A stretch of 64,000 bases of DNA from Prauserella endophytica (GCF_005146945.1 NZ_SWMS01000025.1:34717-98716), one strand, 5' to 3'; shown: positions 1-8,417, numbered from the stretch's first letter. Notes: generated by a model from the sequence alone, not told the origin. Made by a program: numbers and translations.

Positions 1-428
1 CACGCGGAGTCGATCTCGGCCTGCACGGCGGTCTTGGACTGGCCGAGCATCGTCGCGGCGTTGAGGGTGTCGCGCCACGGCCCCGACAGCAGGTCGGCGG
101 CGCGCAGCAGCACGGCGGCGCGCTCGTCGAAGGGCAGGCGCCGCCACGACTCGCCCGCCCGCAACGCGGCGTCGATGGCGTCCTTCGCGTCGGCGTGCGT
201 CGAGTTGGCCGTGGTGCCCAGCACGTGGGCGTGGTTGTGCGGCTGGACGACGTCGATGCGCTCGCCGTCCGGCATCCGCTGCTCGCCGCCGATGGCGGCG
301 GTGAGCTCGAACCGCGTGCTTGCGAGCTCGGCGAGCTTGCGGGTGAGGCTCTCGCGCTCGGGCGAGCCGGGTGCGTAGTCCCGGACCGGTTCGTTGCGCG
401 GCGCTGGCGGGCTCGTGATGGCGTCCAT
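1..428 (-). CDS. pruA: L-glutamate gamma-semialdehyde (1-pyrroline-5-carboxylate) dehydrogenase, N-terminal part
   Basis: The minus strand read from the ATG at 428 gives about 142 residues that run off the window edge. It begins MDAITSPPAP and continues through RFELTAAIGG and DVVQPHNHAH, then an alpha-helical stretch with ESWRRLPFDE. This matches the N-terminal part of the NAD-dependent enzyme that oxidises glutamate semialdehyde to glutamate, the second step of proline breakdown. The catalytic cysteine region lies outside the window. The gene is divergent from a PucR-type regulator with only 60 bases between the starts, the arrangement known for pruC/pruA in mycobacteria. The family call is strong; gene completeness cannot be judged. 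Confidence 0.85.
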   Translation of the reverse strand, partial: MDAITSPPAPRNEPVRDYAPGSPERESLTRKLAELASTRFELTAAIGGEQRMPDGERIDVVQPHNHAHVLGTTANSTHADAKDAIDAALRAGESWRRLPFDERAAVLLRAADLLSGPWRDTLNAATMLGQSKTAVQAEIDSA

Positions 429-488
429 GTCTGGAAGTGTGGGACCGCGACCGGGCTCGCGGGCTGTGTGTCCGGCTAACGTTGAACC

Positions 489-2087
489 ATGGGTGTTGGC
501 CGATCGAACAACGGCTTGGGGTTGCGTCAGCTGCTGGTGGCGATCGGCCTTCCACTGGTGGAGCTGCGCACGGAACACGCCGATCCGCTGGTGCGCGGCG
601 TGGCGATCCTCGACCCCGACGACGAGCCCGGCGGCTACGCGGGCGAGCTGGTGCTGATCATCGGCGCGCGCGGGCGCGAGGCGGCCCGGCCGGTGCGGGC
701 GGCGGCCCGCCGGGGCGCGGCCGCCGTCGCGGTGAAGGAGGCGACCGACGAGCTGGCCGGAATCGCGGACGAGTCGGGCGTCGCCCTGCTCAGCGTGGCT
801 GCGCCGGTGCGCTGGGACCAGCTGGAGATCGTGGTGCGGCAGGTGCTCGACAGCGCCACGCTCGCCGAGGGCTTCAGCGACGAGCCCGGCGACCTGTTCT
901 CGCTTGCGCAAACGCTTGCCCTGCTGACGGGTGGCAGCGTCAGCATCGAGGACGCCGGCAACCGGGTGCTCGCCTACTCGAGGTCGGACGACGAGGTCGA
1001 CGAGCTGCGCAGGCTGTCGATCCTCGGCTGGCAAGGACCTGAAAGCTACCTCGCGCTGCTGCGCGAGTGGGGCGTGTTCGAACGGCTGCGGTCGGGCGAG
1101 GAGGTGGTGCGCGTCGAGCCGCACCCAGAGCTCGGCATCCGCCGCAGGCTTGCCGTCGGCATCCGCGCCGGCACCCACCACCTCGGCACGGTGTGGGTGC
1201 AGGAGGGCAGGGAGAGCTTCGCCGAGCGGGCCGAGAGCGCGTTGCTCGGCGGAGCGCGGCTCGCCGCCGTGCACCTGCTGCGGCAGCGCAGCGAGCACGG
1301 CCGCTCGCGCGAGGAGCTGGTGAACGGCCTGCTCACCGGGCACGCCAGCCCCGACCTGGTGGCCGGGCAGCTCGGGCTCGACCCGGCGACGCCGGCCGTC
1401 GTCGTGGCGTTCACCGCCCGCGAGCCCACGGCCGATGAGCCGGTGCGGGAGTTGCACCTCGCCGAGATGCTCACGATGGTCTCGGTGCACATGGCCTCGT
1501 ACCGCAAGGGTGCGCTGGTCGGCGCCGACGGCGCGCGCGTGTACGCGGTGCTGCCGGACGCGCGGCAGCTCAGCGGGCTCGTCGCCGAGGTCACCGACGT
1601 GGCCGAGGTGCTCACGCGGCGCACCGGCGTGCGCGTGCAGGCGGGCCTCGGCTCCGCCGTCGCGGCGCTGCGCGACGTCCGCGCGTCGAGGGCCGAGGCC
1701 GACCGCGTGCTCGACGCGATGGGCGCCGCCCGGTCGGTCGCGAGCATCGCCGACCTGCGGGCCGAGGTGCTGCTCGGCGAGACGCTCGCGCTGCTGGAGG
1801 CCAACCCCGACCTGCACGATCCCGCGGTCGCCGCACTGCTGGCCCACGACGCCGAGCACGGCTCCGAGCTGGTGCCCACGCTGCTCACCTGGCTCGACGC
1901 GATGGGCGACGTGCGCTCGGTGGCCGCCGCGCTGCACGTCCACCCCAACACCGTGCGGCACCGGTTGCGCAGGGTGGGCACCGTGAGCGGCATCGACCTC
2001 GGCGACCCGCGCGAGCGGCTGTCCTGCCACCTACAGCTGTTGCTGGCCGTCACAACCGGGGTCACCACCACGACGGTTCGTGGTTGA
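489..2087 (+). CDS. PucR-family transcriptional regulator, probable PruC-type activator of proline catabolism
   Basis: The protein has 532 residues. The N-terminal half is a sensory region without a recognised ligand motif. The C-terminal 70 residues contain the PucR-type helix-turn-helix, visible as HVHPNTVRHRLRRVG followed by a leucine-rich helix. Proteins of this class activate catabolic operons, and the one beside mycobacterial pruA (PruC) switches on proline degradation genes. Here the gene is divergent from pruA, so the same role is inferred. The ATG at 489 has no clear ribosome site in front of it, so translation from a leaderless or very short leader is possible. Confidence 0.8.
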   Translation: MGVGRSNNGLGLRQLLVAIGLPLVELRTEHADPLVRGVAILDPDDEPGGYAGELVLIIGARGREAARPVRAAARRGAAAVAVKEATDELAGIADESGVALLSVAAPVRWDQLEIVVRQVLDSATLAEGFSDEPGDLFSLAQTLALLTGGSVSIEDAGNRVLAYSRSDDEVDELRRLSILGWQGPESYLALLREWGVFERLRSGEEVVRVEPHPELGIRRRLAVGIRAGTHHLGTVWVQEGRESFAERAESALLGGARLAAVHLLRQRSEHGRSREELVNGLLTGHASPDLVAGQLGLDPATPAVVVAFTAREPTADEPVRELHLAEMLTMVSVHMASYRKGALVGADGARVYAVLPDARQLSGLVAEVTDVAEVLTRRTGVRVQAGLGSAVAALRDVRASRAEADRVLDAMGAARSVASIADLRAEVLLGETLALLEANPDLHDPAVAALLAHDAEHGSELVPTLLTWLDAMGDVRSVAAALHVHPNTVRHRLRRVGTVSGIDLGDPRERLSCHLQLLLAVTTGVTTTTVRG

Positions 2088-2119
2088 ATTTCCGAAGGCG
2101 GATTGCAGAAGGGGTGGAC

Positions 2120-2476
2120 GTGGCGAGGCTCGGAGAACTGGAGCGCGCGGTGATGGATGTGCTCTGGGCGCGACCCGAGCCGGCCAGCGTGCGTGCGGTA
2201 CACGCGGCGCTCGCTGACCGCGGGCTCGCCTACACGACCGTGATGACCGTGTTGACCCGGCTGGCGGCGAAGAACGTCGTGCGCCGCGAACGGGCAGGCC
2301 GCGCCTGGCTGTACGCGCCCGCGGCGACGCGCGAGGAGTACGTCGCCGAGCTGATGCTCGAGGCACTTGAGCTGACCGGCGACCGTGGCTCAGCGCTGGT
2401 GCGCTTCGCGCAGTCGGTGACCAGCGACGAGGCCGACGCGCTCCGGCAGGCGCTGGAACGGGGAGAGAAGACGTGA
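2120..2476 (+). CDS. BlaI/MecI/CopY-family winged-helix repressor
   Basis: The product has 118 residues and is the right length for this family. The winged helix is visible as LGELERAVMDVLW, then AYTTVMTVLTRLAAKN, then the wing with RAGRAWLYAP. The last 40 residues would form the dimerisation helices. The GTG at 2120 is preferred over an upstream in-frame start because GAAGGGG lies about six bases before it. The gene overlaps the M56 peptidase by four bases, so the two are translated together. In Gram-positive bacteria such pairs respond to cell wall stress: the peptidase leads to cleavage of the repressor. Two TACTAC-N5-GTAG dyads further downstream are likely targets. Confidence 0.87.
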   Translation: MARLGELERAVMDVLWARPEPASVRAVHAALADRGLAYTTVMTVLTRLAAKNVVRRERAGRAWLYAPAATREEYVAELMLEALELTGDRGSALVRFAQSVTSDEADALRQALERGEKT

Positions 2477-3360
2477 TCCTCGTGGGGCACCAGCTCGCGG
2501 CGGGCGCGGCGGCCGTGGCCGTGGCGCTCTGGCTGCTGCGCAGCCGCTGGACGCACGCCCACCCCAGGGCGGCTCTGATCCTCTGGCAGATCACGGTCCT
2601 CACGCTGGTGGTGTCCACGATCGGCGCGCTGCTCGGCTTCGGGCTCGCGCCCTACCAGCGGGGCCTGGTGCCCGCGCTGTTCGACCTCCCCCCGGTGATC
2701 CACGAGTTGGATCTGTGGCACTCCGCGGCCGTCGTGGCCGGGCTCGCGCTCGCGGGCTGGCTGGTCGTCAACCAGCTGCTGTGCCTGCGCAGTACGGCTC
2801 GCGCGCGGGCGCGGCACCGGCTGTTGCTGCAGCTGGTCGCGCGGCAGGACACCGGCGCGCTCGTGGTGGACCATCCCATCGCCGTCGCCTACTGCCTGCC
2901 CGGCCGCAACCCCCGGATCGTCGTCAGCGCCGGTGCGCGGCGGCTGCTGACCGAAGCGGAGCTGGACGCCGTTCTCGCCCACGAGCGGGCGCACGCGCGG
3001 GAGCGGCACCACCTCGTGGTGGCGCCGTTCCAGGCGCTGCGCAGGCTGCTGCCGGGCAGCGCGCTGCTCACGCGGGTGTGCGCGACGATCGAGCTGCTCG
3101 TGGAGATGTGCGCCGACGACAAGGCGGCCCGCCAGCACGGCAGGGAGCCGCTGGCGAGCGCGCTGGAGCGCTTCCACGCCAACGGAACGGCGGGCACCCC
3201 GGCGGGTGCGCTGGCCGTCGCCGACACCCCGGTGCAGGCGCGGATCCGCCGGCTGCGCGAACCGGACCGGTTCGGCTTTCCGCCCGCGCTGCCGCTGGCC
3301 TGCCTGCTGGTGCTGACGGCCCTCGCCACGTCGTCGACCCTTTTCGCCATCCCCCTCTGA
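2473..3360 (+). CDS. M56-family membrane zinc metallopeptidase, BlaR1-like without sensor domain
   Basis: The 295-residue protein has several membrane segments, including residues 1-20, about 35-60 and 80-105 and a C-terminal one near 270-292. The zinc motif HERAH (HExxH) sits in the central cytoplasmic loop, followed by a downstream glutamate region. It is the partner of the BlaI-type repressor directly upstream, with overlapping stop and start. Staphylococcal BlaR1 carries an extra penicillin-binding sensor of about 250 residues; that domain is absent here, as in the mycobacterial pair, so the inducing signal is unknown. Confidence 0.85.
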   Translation: MILVGHQLAAGAAAVAVALWLLRSRWTHAHPRAALILWQITVLTLVVSTIGALLGFGLAPYQRGLVPALFDLPPVIHELDLWHSAAVVAGLALAGWLVVNQLLCLRSTARARARHRLLLQLVARQDTGALVVDHPIAVAYCLPGRNPRIVVSAGARRLLTEAELDAVLAHERAHARERHHLVVAPFQALRRLLPGSALLTRVCATIELLVEMCADDKAARQHGREPLASALERFHANGTAGTPAGALAVADTPVQARIRRLREPDRFGFPPALPLACLLVLTALATSSTLFAIPL

Positions 3361-3366
3361 CCAACC

Positions 3367-3389
3367 GCAGTGAAGGCCACCTTCCCTGC
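3367..3389. repeat. Family A palindromic intergenic repeat, variant copy
   Basis: This is a 23-base element of the form GCAGTGAAGG-CCA-CCTTCcCTGC. It lies seven bases after the stop of the M56 peptidase and is one of nine copies in this window (others at 6166, 6251, 43091, 43121, 43173, 43203, 48820 and 48850). The arms can pair as a hairpin, so it may help end transcription, but the site is shared with the promoter of the next gene. Confidence 0.8.
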
Positions 3390-3396
3390 GCGCCTC

Positions 3397-3413
3397 TACT
3401 ACTGCATGTAGTA
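3397..3413. promoter_or_regulatory. Probable BlaI-type operator
   Basis: The dyad TACTAC-TGCAT-GTAGTA is perfect in both arms and ends ten bases before the ATG at 3424. BlaI/MecI repressors bind dyads of this TAC/GTA type. The repressor gene lies 0.9 kb upstream, and a second similar dyad stands before the minus-strand membrane protein genes at 4553. Binding is inferred. Confidence 0.6.
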
Positions 3414-3423
3414 AGTTCTCGGC

Positions 3424-3771
3424 ATGGAAATCGTCTACGACGCATTGGTCGTGCTGCACCTGCTCGGGATGGCCGGCATCGTCAGTGGCGTGGTCGCGCG
3501 CAGCGTCGCACCGGCCGGACCCGCTCCCGCGATCACGATGTACAGCGCGGGCGCACAGGTCCTCACCGGTGTCGCGCTCGTCGGTATCGCCTCGGCCGGC
3601 CTCGTCGCCGCGGAACCGGACAACACCAAGGTCGCCGTCAAGCTCGGCATCGCCGTGATCGTGCTCGTGCTGGCCCACATCCTGTGGCGCCGCCCCGAGT
3701 CCGGCAAGGGCGTGTTCTACGGGCTGGCCGGCTTCACGCTGGCCAACGTGGTCATCGCGGTGTTCTGGTAG
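3424..3771 (+). CDS. Small four-helix membrane protein of unknown function
   Basis: The 115-residue protein is almost entirely hydrophobic, with four predicted membrane helices at about residues 5-25, 38-58, 70-88 and 95-114. It has no signal sequence or enzyme motif. No ribosome site is visible before the ATG; the BlaI-like dyad ends ten bases upstream, so the transcript may be leaderless and the repressor would then cover the promoter. Its last 20 bases overlap the 3' end of the opposite-strand gene. It is probably a member of a regulon controlled by the neighbouring BlaI/M56 pair. Confidence 0.75.
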   Translation: MEIVYDALVVLHLLGMAGIVSGVVARSVAPAGPAPAITMYSAGAQVLTGVALVGIASAGLVAAEPDNTKVAVKLGIAVIVLVLAHILWRRPESGKGVFYGLAGFTLANVVIAVFW

Positions 3772-4183
3772 GCGCGGTCCGCCGCAGCCAGAGGAGCCCG
3801 ATGACGGGCAGCACGAGCGGAATGAACAGGTAACCCATCCCGTAGTTCGACCAGACAGCGGCGTCGGGGAACGCCGCCTGGTCGAACACACTCAGTGTTC
3901 CCACCACGAGCACGCCGGCCAGCTCCACCGAGCACGCCACGAGCGCGATCCGCCACCACAGGATGCCGGTGCGCGCGAGCGCGAACGTCGCGAGCAGGTA
4001 CACCACGGCCGCGAACGCCGAGAGCACGTACGGCACGGGCGCCTCGTCGAAGCGGGTCGCGATCTGCACGGCCGCTCGCGACGTGGCGGCTACCGCGAAG
4101 ATCGCGTACACCGCCACCAGCACGCGGCCCGGCCCGCTCGCCGTGGCGGGGCGTTCGGAAGCTTGCTCAGGCACTCGCGCCAC
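3752..4183 (-). CDS. Conserved hypothetical four-helix membrane protein
   Basis: The product has 143 residues: a short polar N-terminus (MARVPEQASERP), then membrane helices near 20-40, 50-70, 78-98 and 112-133, and a basic tail. The start is a GTG at 4183 with GGGGTGG-like sequence in front. It overlaps the upstream gene by 17 bases, so the two are translationally coupled and probably form one unit expressed from the dyad-bearing promoter at 4553. No function is recognised. The tail-to-tail overlap with the plus-strand membrane gene is 20 bases. Confidence 0.75.
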   Translation of the reverse strand: MARVPEQASERPATASGPGRVLVAVYAIFAVAATSRAAVQIATRFDEAPVPYVLSAFAAVVYLLATFALARTGILWWRIALVACSVELAGVLVVGTLSVFDQAAFPDAAVWSNYGMGYLFIPLVLPVIGLLWLRRTAPTRTPR

Positions 4184-4532
4184 CCCAGACCTCCGACATC
4201 CGCAGGATCAGCACCGGCACGGTCACACACGCGACGCCGAGGATCACCGTGCTCGACCTGGTGCGCTCGGCCAGCGCCCACACCGCGCCGACCGGCAGCA
4301 CCAGCAACGAGCCCACCAGGTAGGCGATGAAGGTGACCATGCTGCCCGGCCGGTCGCCGCCGATGAGCAGCACGACCGAGATCACCACCTGCACCAGCAG
4401 CAGGACCTCCAGCACGGCCAGCCCGGTCAGCAGGGGCCGTGCGGGAGCCTTGTTCCTCGCCGCGAGCACGAAGGCCCAGGCCGCGACGGCCAGCGAGCAC
4501 AGCGCCACCGCGATCGCATACCCAGTGATCAC
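4167..4532 (-). CDS. Conserved hypothetical four-helix membrane protein
   Basis: The protein has 121 residues with helices at about 3-25, 35-60, 67-88 and 97-113. It resembles small integral membrane proteins of unknown role that are common in actinobacteria. It is the first gene of a two-gene minus-strand unit. A BlaI-like dyad sits 21 bases upstream of its ATG, which suggests that it shares control with the divergent-facing gene at 3424. A transport or stress role would be a guess. Confidence 0.75.
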   Translation of the reverse strand: MITGYAIAVALCSLAVAAWAFVLAARNKAPARPLLTGLAVLEVLLLVQVVISVVLLIGGDRPGSMVTFIAYLVGSLLVLPVGAVWALAERTRSSTVILGVACVTVPVLILRMSEVWGGASA

Positions 4533-4552
4533 CGGTCCTCCAGCAAGCCAAG

Positions 4553-4569
4553 TACTACTAGTCGTAGCG
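4553..4569. promoter_or_regulatory. Second probable BlaI-type operator
   Basis: The sequence reads TACTAC-TAGTC-GTAGcg, with the same spacing as the perfect dyad at 3397 but two mismatches in the right arm. It lies just upstream of the two-gene minus-strand membrane operon. The matching half-site spacing at two promoters next to a BlaI-type gene supports a shared operator. Confidence 0.55.
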
Positions 4570-4605
4570 TACGGGTCGGGCGGGTGGCCGGTGCGCGGCG
4601 GTCGG

Positions 4606-5028
4606 TCAGTCCTCTGTGGACTCCACGGTCAGTCGCCGCAGCGCCTCCCGCAGTGCTCCGGTGACCGGTTCCGGACGCCTCGTGTCCCGGTCGACGAACA
4701 CGTGCACGAAGTGGCCTTCGGCGAGCAGTTCGGACCGGTCCTCGCGGTGGATGCCGATCTCGTAGCGCACGCTCGAGGTGCCGAGGTGGCCCACCCGCAA
4801 CCCGATCGCGAGTTTCTCAGGAAATCCTGAGGAAGCGTGGTAATTGCAGTGTGATTCGACACAAACCCCTATGACCTGGCCTTTTTGAATGTCGAGACCA
4901 CCCTCCGTGATGAGCCGGCGGTTGATCACCGTGTCCATGAACTCGTAGTAGACCACGTTGTTGACGTGGCCATATACGTCGTTGTCCCGCCATCTGGTCG
5001 GCACGAGCTCCCAATGCGCATAAGTCAC
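4606..5028 (-). CDS. Acyl-CoA thioesterase, hot-dog fold (4HBT family)
   Basis: The 140-residue protein matches the single hot-dog thioesterase family. The signature RWRDNDVYGHVNNVVYYEF near residue 12 carries the catalytic-type aspartate and the helix that follows it. Such enzymes release acyl groups from coenzyme A; the natural substrate cannot be read from the sequence. It is divergent from the desaturase at 5205 across about 175 bases, so a shared lipid-related role is possible. The start ATG at 5028 places the family motif at the usual distance. Confidence 0.85.
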   Translation of the reverse strand: MTYAHWELVPTRWRDNDVYGHVNNVVYYEFMDTVINRRLITEGGLDIQKGQVIGVCVESHCNYHASSGFPEKLAIGLRVGHLGTSSVRYEIGIHREDRSELLAEGHFVHVFVDRDTRRPEPVTGALREALRRLTVESTED

Positions 5029-5204
5029 CCCGGCAATCTAGTCGGCGACTGGATTACATGGCGCCGGAGCCGGGTATACGGTAGCGTTCGAGCCAGACAT
5101 CGCGAGCGTTCGGGTCAGTGTGAATTCGGCGTTTGCTGCAATGAATTTCGGCTATTTCTTTTGCCGCACTCCCGAGACCCCGATCCGACCATCACGAGGT
5201 GTAT

Positions 5205-6158
5205 ATGACCGCGTCCACCAGTTCTCCCACACGACCCAAGGAACGAAGGCCCAAACCGATCATCTCCGGGCGTACGTCGCTGCCCGAGCACATCACCGTC
5301 AAGATCTTCGTGCTGGCGCCCATCGTGGCGCTGGCCCTCGCCGTTCCCTTCGCGTGGGGATGGGGGCTGAGCTGGGTCGACATCGGTCTGGGCGCGCTCT
5401 TCTTCGTGCTCAGCGGGCTCGGGGTCACCGTCGGCTACCACCGCCTTTTCACCCACGGCTCGTTCAAGGCGAACAGGCCACTGCGGATCGCACTCGCGAT
5501 CGCCGGGAGCCTTTCGGCGCAGGGGCAGGTCACGACGTGGGTCGCCGATCATCGCAGGCACCACGCGTTCTCCGACCGGGCAGGCGACCCGCACTCGCCG
5601 TGGCTGTTCGGCACCGGGCCGAAGGCGCTGGCCAAGGGCTTCTGGCACGCGCACATGGGCTGGCTGTTCGAGCGCGACGTCACGAACGCGGAGCGGTTCG
5701 CGCCCGACCTGCTCGCCGACCGCGACATCCAGCGCGTCGACAAGCTGTTCCCGCTGTGGGTGGGCCTGAGCCTGCTGCTGCCCGGCGTGCTCGGCGGCCT
5801 CATCACGTGGTCGGTCTGGGGCGGCGTGACGGCGTTCTTCTGGGCCGGGTTCGTGCGGGTCGGCGTGCTGCACCACGTGACGTGGTCGGTGAACTCGATC
5901 TGTCACATGATCGGCGAGCGTCCGTTCACCAGTCGCGACAAAGCGGCCAACTTCTGGCCGCTGGCGATCTTCTCCTTCGGCGAGGCGTGGCACAACCTGC
6001 ACCACGCCGACCCGACGTGCGCCCGGCACGGCGTGCTGCGTGGCCAGATCGACATCTCGGCCCGGCTGATCTGGCTGTTCGAGAAGTTCGGCTGGGCGCG
6101 CGACGTGCGCTGGCCGACCACCGCGCGCCTCGACCGGCTCGCCGCCGCCAACTCCTGA
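5205..6158 (+). CDS. Acyl-CoA delta-9 fatty acid desaturase
   Basis: The 317-residue membrane di-iron enzyme has all three histidine boxes: HRLFTH at about 79-84, HRRHH at 116-120 and HNLHH at 263-267. Hydrophobic pairs lie at about 33-53 and 60-80 and again near 184-220. It would introduce a cis double bond into saturated acyl chains and so adjust membrane fluidity, taking electrons from a ferredoxin-type reductase encoded elsewhere. The ATG at 5205 is preferred to the in-frame GTG at 5199 because GAGG lies five bases before it. Confidence 0.9.
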   Translation: MTASTSSPTRPKERRPKPIISGRTSLPEHITVKIFVLAPIVALALAVPFAWGWGLSWVDIGLGALFFVLSGLGVTVGYHRLFTHGSFKANRPLRIALAIAGSLSAQGQVTTWVADHRRHHAFSDRAGDPHSPWLFGTGPKALAKGFWHAHMGWLFERDVTNAERFAPDLLADRDIQRVDKLFPLWVGLSLLLPGVLGGLITWSVWGGVTAFFWAGFVRVGVLHHVTWSVNSICHMIGERPFTSRDKAANFWPLAIFSFGEAWHNLHHADPTCARHGVLRGQIDISARLIWLFEKFGWARDVRWPTTARLDRLAAANS

Positions 6159-6165
6159 CCCAGCT

Positions 6166-6273
6166 GCAGTGAAGGCCACCTTCCCTGCGCCCACCCGTCT
6201 CCCGCCACCACCCAAACGGAGACGCTGACGCGCCGCTGTGTTGGTTCAACGCAGTGAAGGTGGCCTTCACTGC
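6166..6273. repeat. Two family A palindromic repeats in the gap after the desaturase
   Basis: Copies are at 6166-6188 (variant arm CTTCcCTGC) and 6251-6273, a match to both arms, GCAGTGAAGG-TGG-CCTTCACTGC. The two copies are close to reverse complements of each other, 62 bases apart. They fill the 191-base gap between the desaturase and acoX and can form hairpins that would act as a terminator for the desaturase. Confidence 0.85.
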
Positions 6274-6295
6274 GTTTGGCGACCCGTGCCGAGAT

Positions 6296-6311
6296 TTGCA
6301 ACCTGCTGCAA
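6296..6311. promoter_or_regulatory. Inverted repeat upstream of the acetoin cluster, candidate AcoR site
   Basis: The dyad TTGCA-ACCTGC-TGCAA ends 39 bases before acoX. It is the only clear symmetric element between the last family A repeat and the operon start. Control by the GAF-domain regulator at 10551 is an inference from position. Confidence 0.35.
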
Positions 6312-6349
6312 CCCTTCCGCTCAGGGGCACGCCGTAGTCACATAGACAT

Positions 6350-7411
6350 GTGACGTCGGACACAGTGACCGTCGGAGTGGTGGCCAACCCCGCGTCGGGG
6401 CGGGACATCCGGCGGCTCGTGGCGCAGGCGTCGGTGTTCCCGACCGCCGAGAAGGCCAACATGGTGCAGCGGCTGCTCACCGCGTTCGCCTCGGTGGGCG
6501 TCACCCGCGCGCTGCTGTCCACCGACCTCGGCGGTATCTCCGCCGCCGTGCTGCGGGCCCTGCGCGGCCGCAGGCCGGGGCGCGACGGCGGGTGGCCCGA
6601 CGTCGTGTTCTGCGACGACGACGCGATCACCGGGACCGCCCGCGACACCACCAACGCCGTGCGCCGCATGGTGGCCGACGGAGCCCGGCTGATCGTGTGC
6701 CTCGGCGGCGACGGCACCGCGCGCGTGGCCGCCGCCGCGTGCGGGGACGTGCCGCTGCTCGCGCTGTCGACCGGCACCAACAACGCCTTCCCCCGGATGC
6801 GCGAGGCGACCGTCGCCGGGCTGGCCGGCGGGCTCGTCGCGACCGGAGCCGTCGCCGCGGAGACCGGCACCCGCCGAGCCACCGTGCTGCACGCCGGCGT
6901 CGCCGACCGTGGCGAGACGGCGCTCGTGGACGTGTGCGCGTCCCGCTCCCGGCACATCGGCTCCCGGGCACTGTGGCACCCCGAGACGATCACCGAGTTG
7001 TTCTGCACCTTCGCCGAGCCAGACGGCATCGGCCTCTCCAGCGTCGCCGGTCAGCTCTGCCCGAGCCCGCGCGACGAGCCGGAAGGCGTCGCGCTCACCC
7101 TCGCCCCGCCCGAACACGCCCGCTGGGTCGTGCACGCGCCGATCGCCCCAGGGCTCGTCGTGCCCGTAGGCGTCGACGCCTGGCGACCGCTCCCGGTCGG
7201 CGAGCCCGTCGAGATCGGCCTGCGCGGCGGGGTGATCGCCGTCGACGGCGAGCGGGAGCTGGAACTCACCGGCACCGAGACCGCGACCGTGCGCCTGTGT
7301 GCAGAGGGCCCGCGCTGCGTCGATGTCTCCGCCGTGCTCGCCGAAGCCTCGGCGAACGGACTGCTGCGAACGGAAAACCAAGTGGCACAACGAAAGGAGC
7401 GTCAACGATGA
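6350..7411 (+). CDS. acoX: ATP-NAD kinase-like protein of acetoin catabolism, AcoX
   Basis: The protein has 353 residues. The N-terminal domain shows VGVVANPASGRD and the nucleotide-binding signature CLGGDGTAR near residue 120, both typical of the NAD kinase superfamily. AcoX proteins of this type open acetoin dehydrogenase operons in several bacteria, and their exact reaction is unsettled. The start is GTG at 6350; the ATG two bases earlier in another frame runs directly into TGA. The stop overlaps the start of acoA in ATGA, so expression is coupled. AAAGGAG inside its last codons is the ribosome site for acoA. Confidence 0.85.
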   Translation: MTSDTVTVGVVANPASGRDIRRLVAQASVFPTAEKANMVQRLLTAFASVGVTRALLSTDLGGISAAVLRALRGRRPGRDGGWPDVVFCDDDAITGTARDTTNAVRRMVADGARLIVCLGGDGTARVAAAACGDVPLLALSTGTNNAFPRMREATVAGLAGGLVATGAVAAETGTRRATVLHAGVADRGETALVDVCASRSRHIGSRALWHPETITELFCTFAEPDGIGLSSVAGQLCPSPRDEPEGVALTLAPPEHARWVVHAPIAPGLVVPVGVDAWRPLPVGEPVEIGLRGGVIAVDGERELELTGTETATVRLCAEGPRCVDVSAVLAEASANGLLRTENQVAQRKERQR

Positions 7412-8403
7412 CGGATACCCTGTCCACGGCGGTATCGCACGAGCTCGATGGCAACGCCCTGCTCGACGCCTACCGCACGATGCGCACCATCCGCGCCTTC
7501 GAGGAGCGGCTGCACGACGAGTTCGCCACCGGTGAGATCCCCGGCTTCGTCCACCTCTACGCAGGCGAGGAGGCCTCGGCCACCGGCGTGTGCCTGCACC
7601 TCGACGACCGCGACGCCATCGCCAGCACCCACCGCGGCCACGGCCACTGCATCGCCAAGGGCGTGGACGTCAAGGCGATGATGGCCGAGATCTACGGCCG
7701 CAGGACCGGCTCGTGCCACGGCAAGGGCGGCTCGATGCACATCGCCGACCTCTCCAAGGGAATGCTCGGCGCGAACGGCATCGTCGGCGGCGGCCCGCCG
7801 CTGATCTGCGGCACCGCGCTCGCCGCGAAGCAGAAGGGCACCGGCGGCGTCGGCGTCGCGTTCTTCGGCGACGGCGCGAGCAACCAGGGCACCACGCTCG
7901 AGGCGATGAACCTCGCGTCGGTCTGGCAGCTGCCCGCCATCTTCGTGGCGGAGAACAACGGCTACGCCGAGGCCACCTCCAGCACGTGGTCGGTCGCGGC
8001 CGACAACATCGCCGACCGCGCGGCTGGGTTCGGCATGCCCGGTGTGATCGTGGACGGGTTCGACTTCTTCGCCGTTCACGAGGCCGCGGCGGAGGCCATC
8101 CAGCGGGCCCGCGAGGGCGGAGGGCCCACGCTCATCGAGGTGAAGTTCACCCGCTACTTCGGGCACTTCGAGGGCGACCAGCAGACCTACCGCGCAGGCG
8201 AGGTCGCCTACGCCCGCGAGAACCTCGACTGCCTCAAGCGGTTCCGCGCGAGGGTCACCGAGACCGGGCAGGTCGAGGCCGCCCGGCTCGACGCCGTCGA
8301 CGCGCAGGTGGCCGACCTGATCGACGCCGCCGTCGAGGAGGCCAAGGCCGCGCCGAAGCCCACTGCGGCCGACCTGGAGACCGACGTCTACATCGAGTAC
8401 TGA
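7408..8403 (+). CDS. acoA: Acetoin dehydrogenase E1 component, alpha subunit
   Basis: The 331-residue thiamine diphosphate enzyme subunit contains STHRGHGHCIAKG near residue 73 and the cofactor signature GDGASNQGTTLEAMNLA near 154, ending the motif at ENNGYAEAT. Together with AcoB it would split acetoin and transfer the acetyl group to the lipoyl arm of AcoC. Distinguishing features from pyruvate dehydrogenase E1 are the partner E2 with a hydrolase domain and the AcoX neighbour. The ATG at 7408 follows a strong AAAGGAG and overlaps the acoX stop. Confidence 0.92.
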   Translation: MTDTLSTAVSHELDGNALLDAYRTMRTIRAFEERLHDEFATGEIPGFVHLYAGEEASATGVCLHLDDRDAIASTHRGHGHCIAKGVDVKAMMAEIYGRRTGSCHGKGGSMHIADLSKGMLGANGIVGGGPPLICGTALAAKQKGTGGVGVAFFGDGASNQGTTLEAMNLASVWQLPAIFVAENNGYAEATSSTWSVAADNIADRAAGFGMPGVIVDGFDFFAVHEAAAEAIQRAREGGGPTLIEVKFTRYFGHFEGDQQTYRAGEVAYARENLDCLKRFRARVTETGQVEAARLDAVDAQVADLIDAAVEEAKAAPKPTAADLETDVYIEY

Positions 8404-8417
8404 GGAGGGTTCCCCAG

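Noticed and set aside
2473..3360. A beta-lactam sensor BlaR1
   Set aside because: The protein ends after the membrane peptidase part at 295 residues; the extracellular penicillin-binding domain and its SxxK motif are missing.
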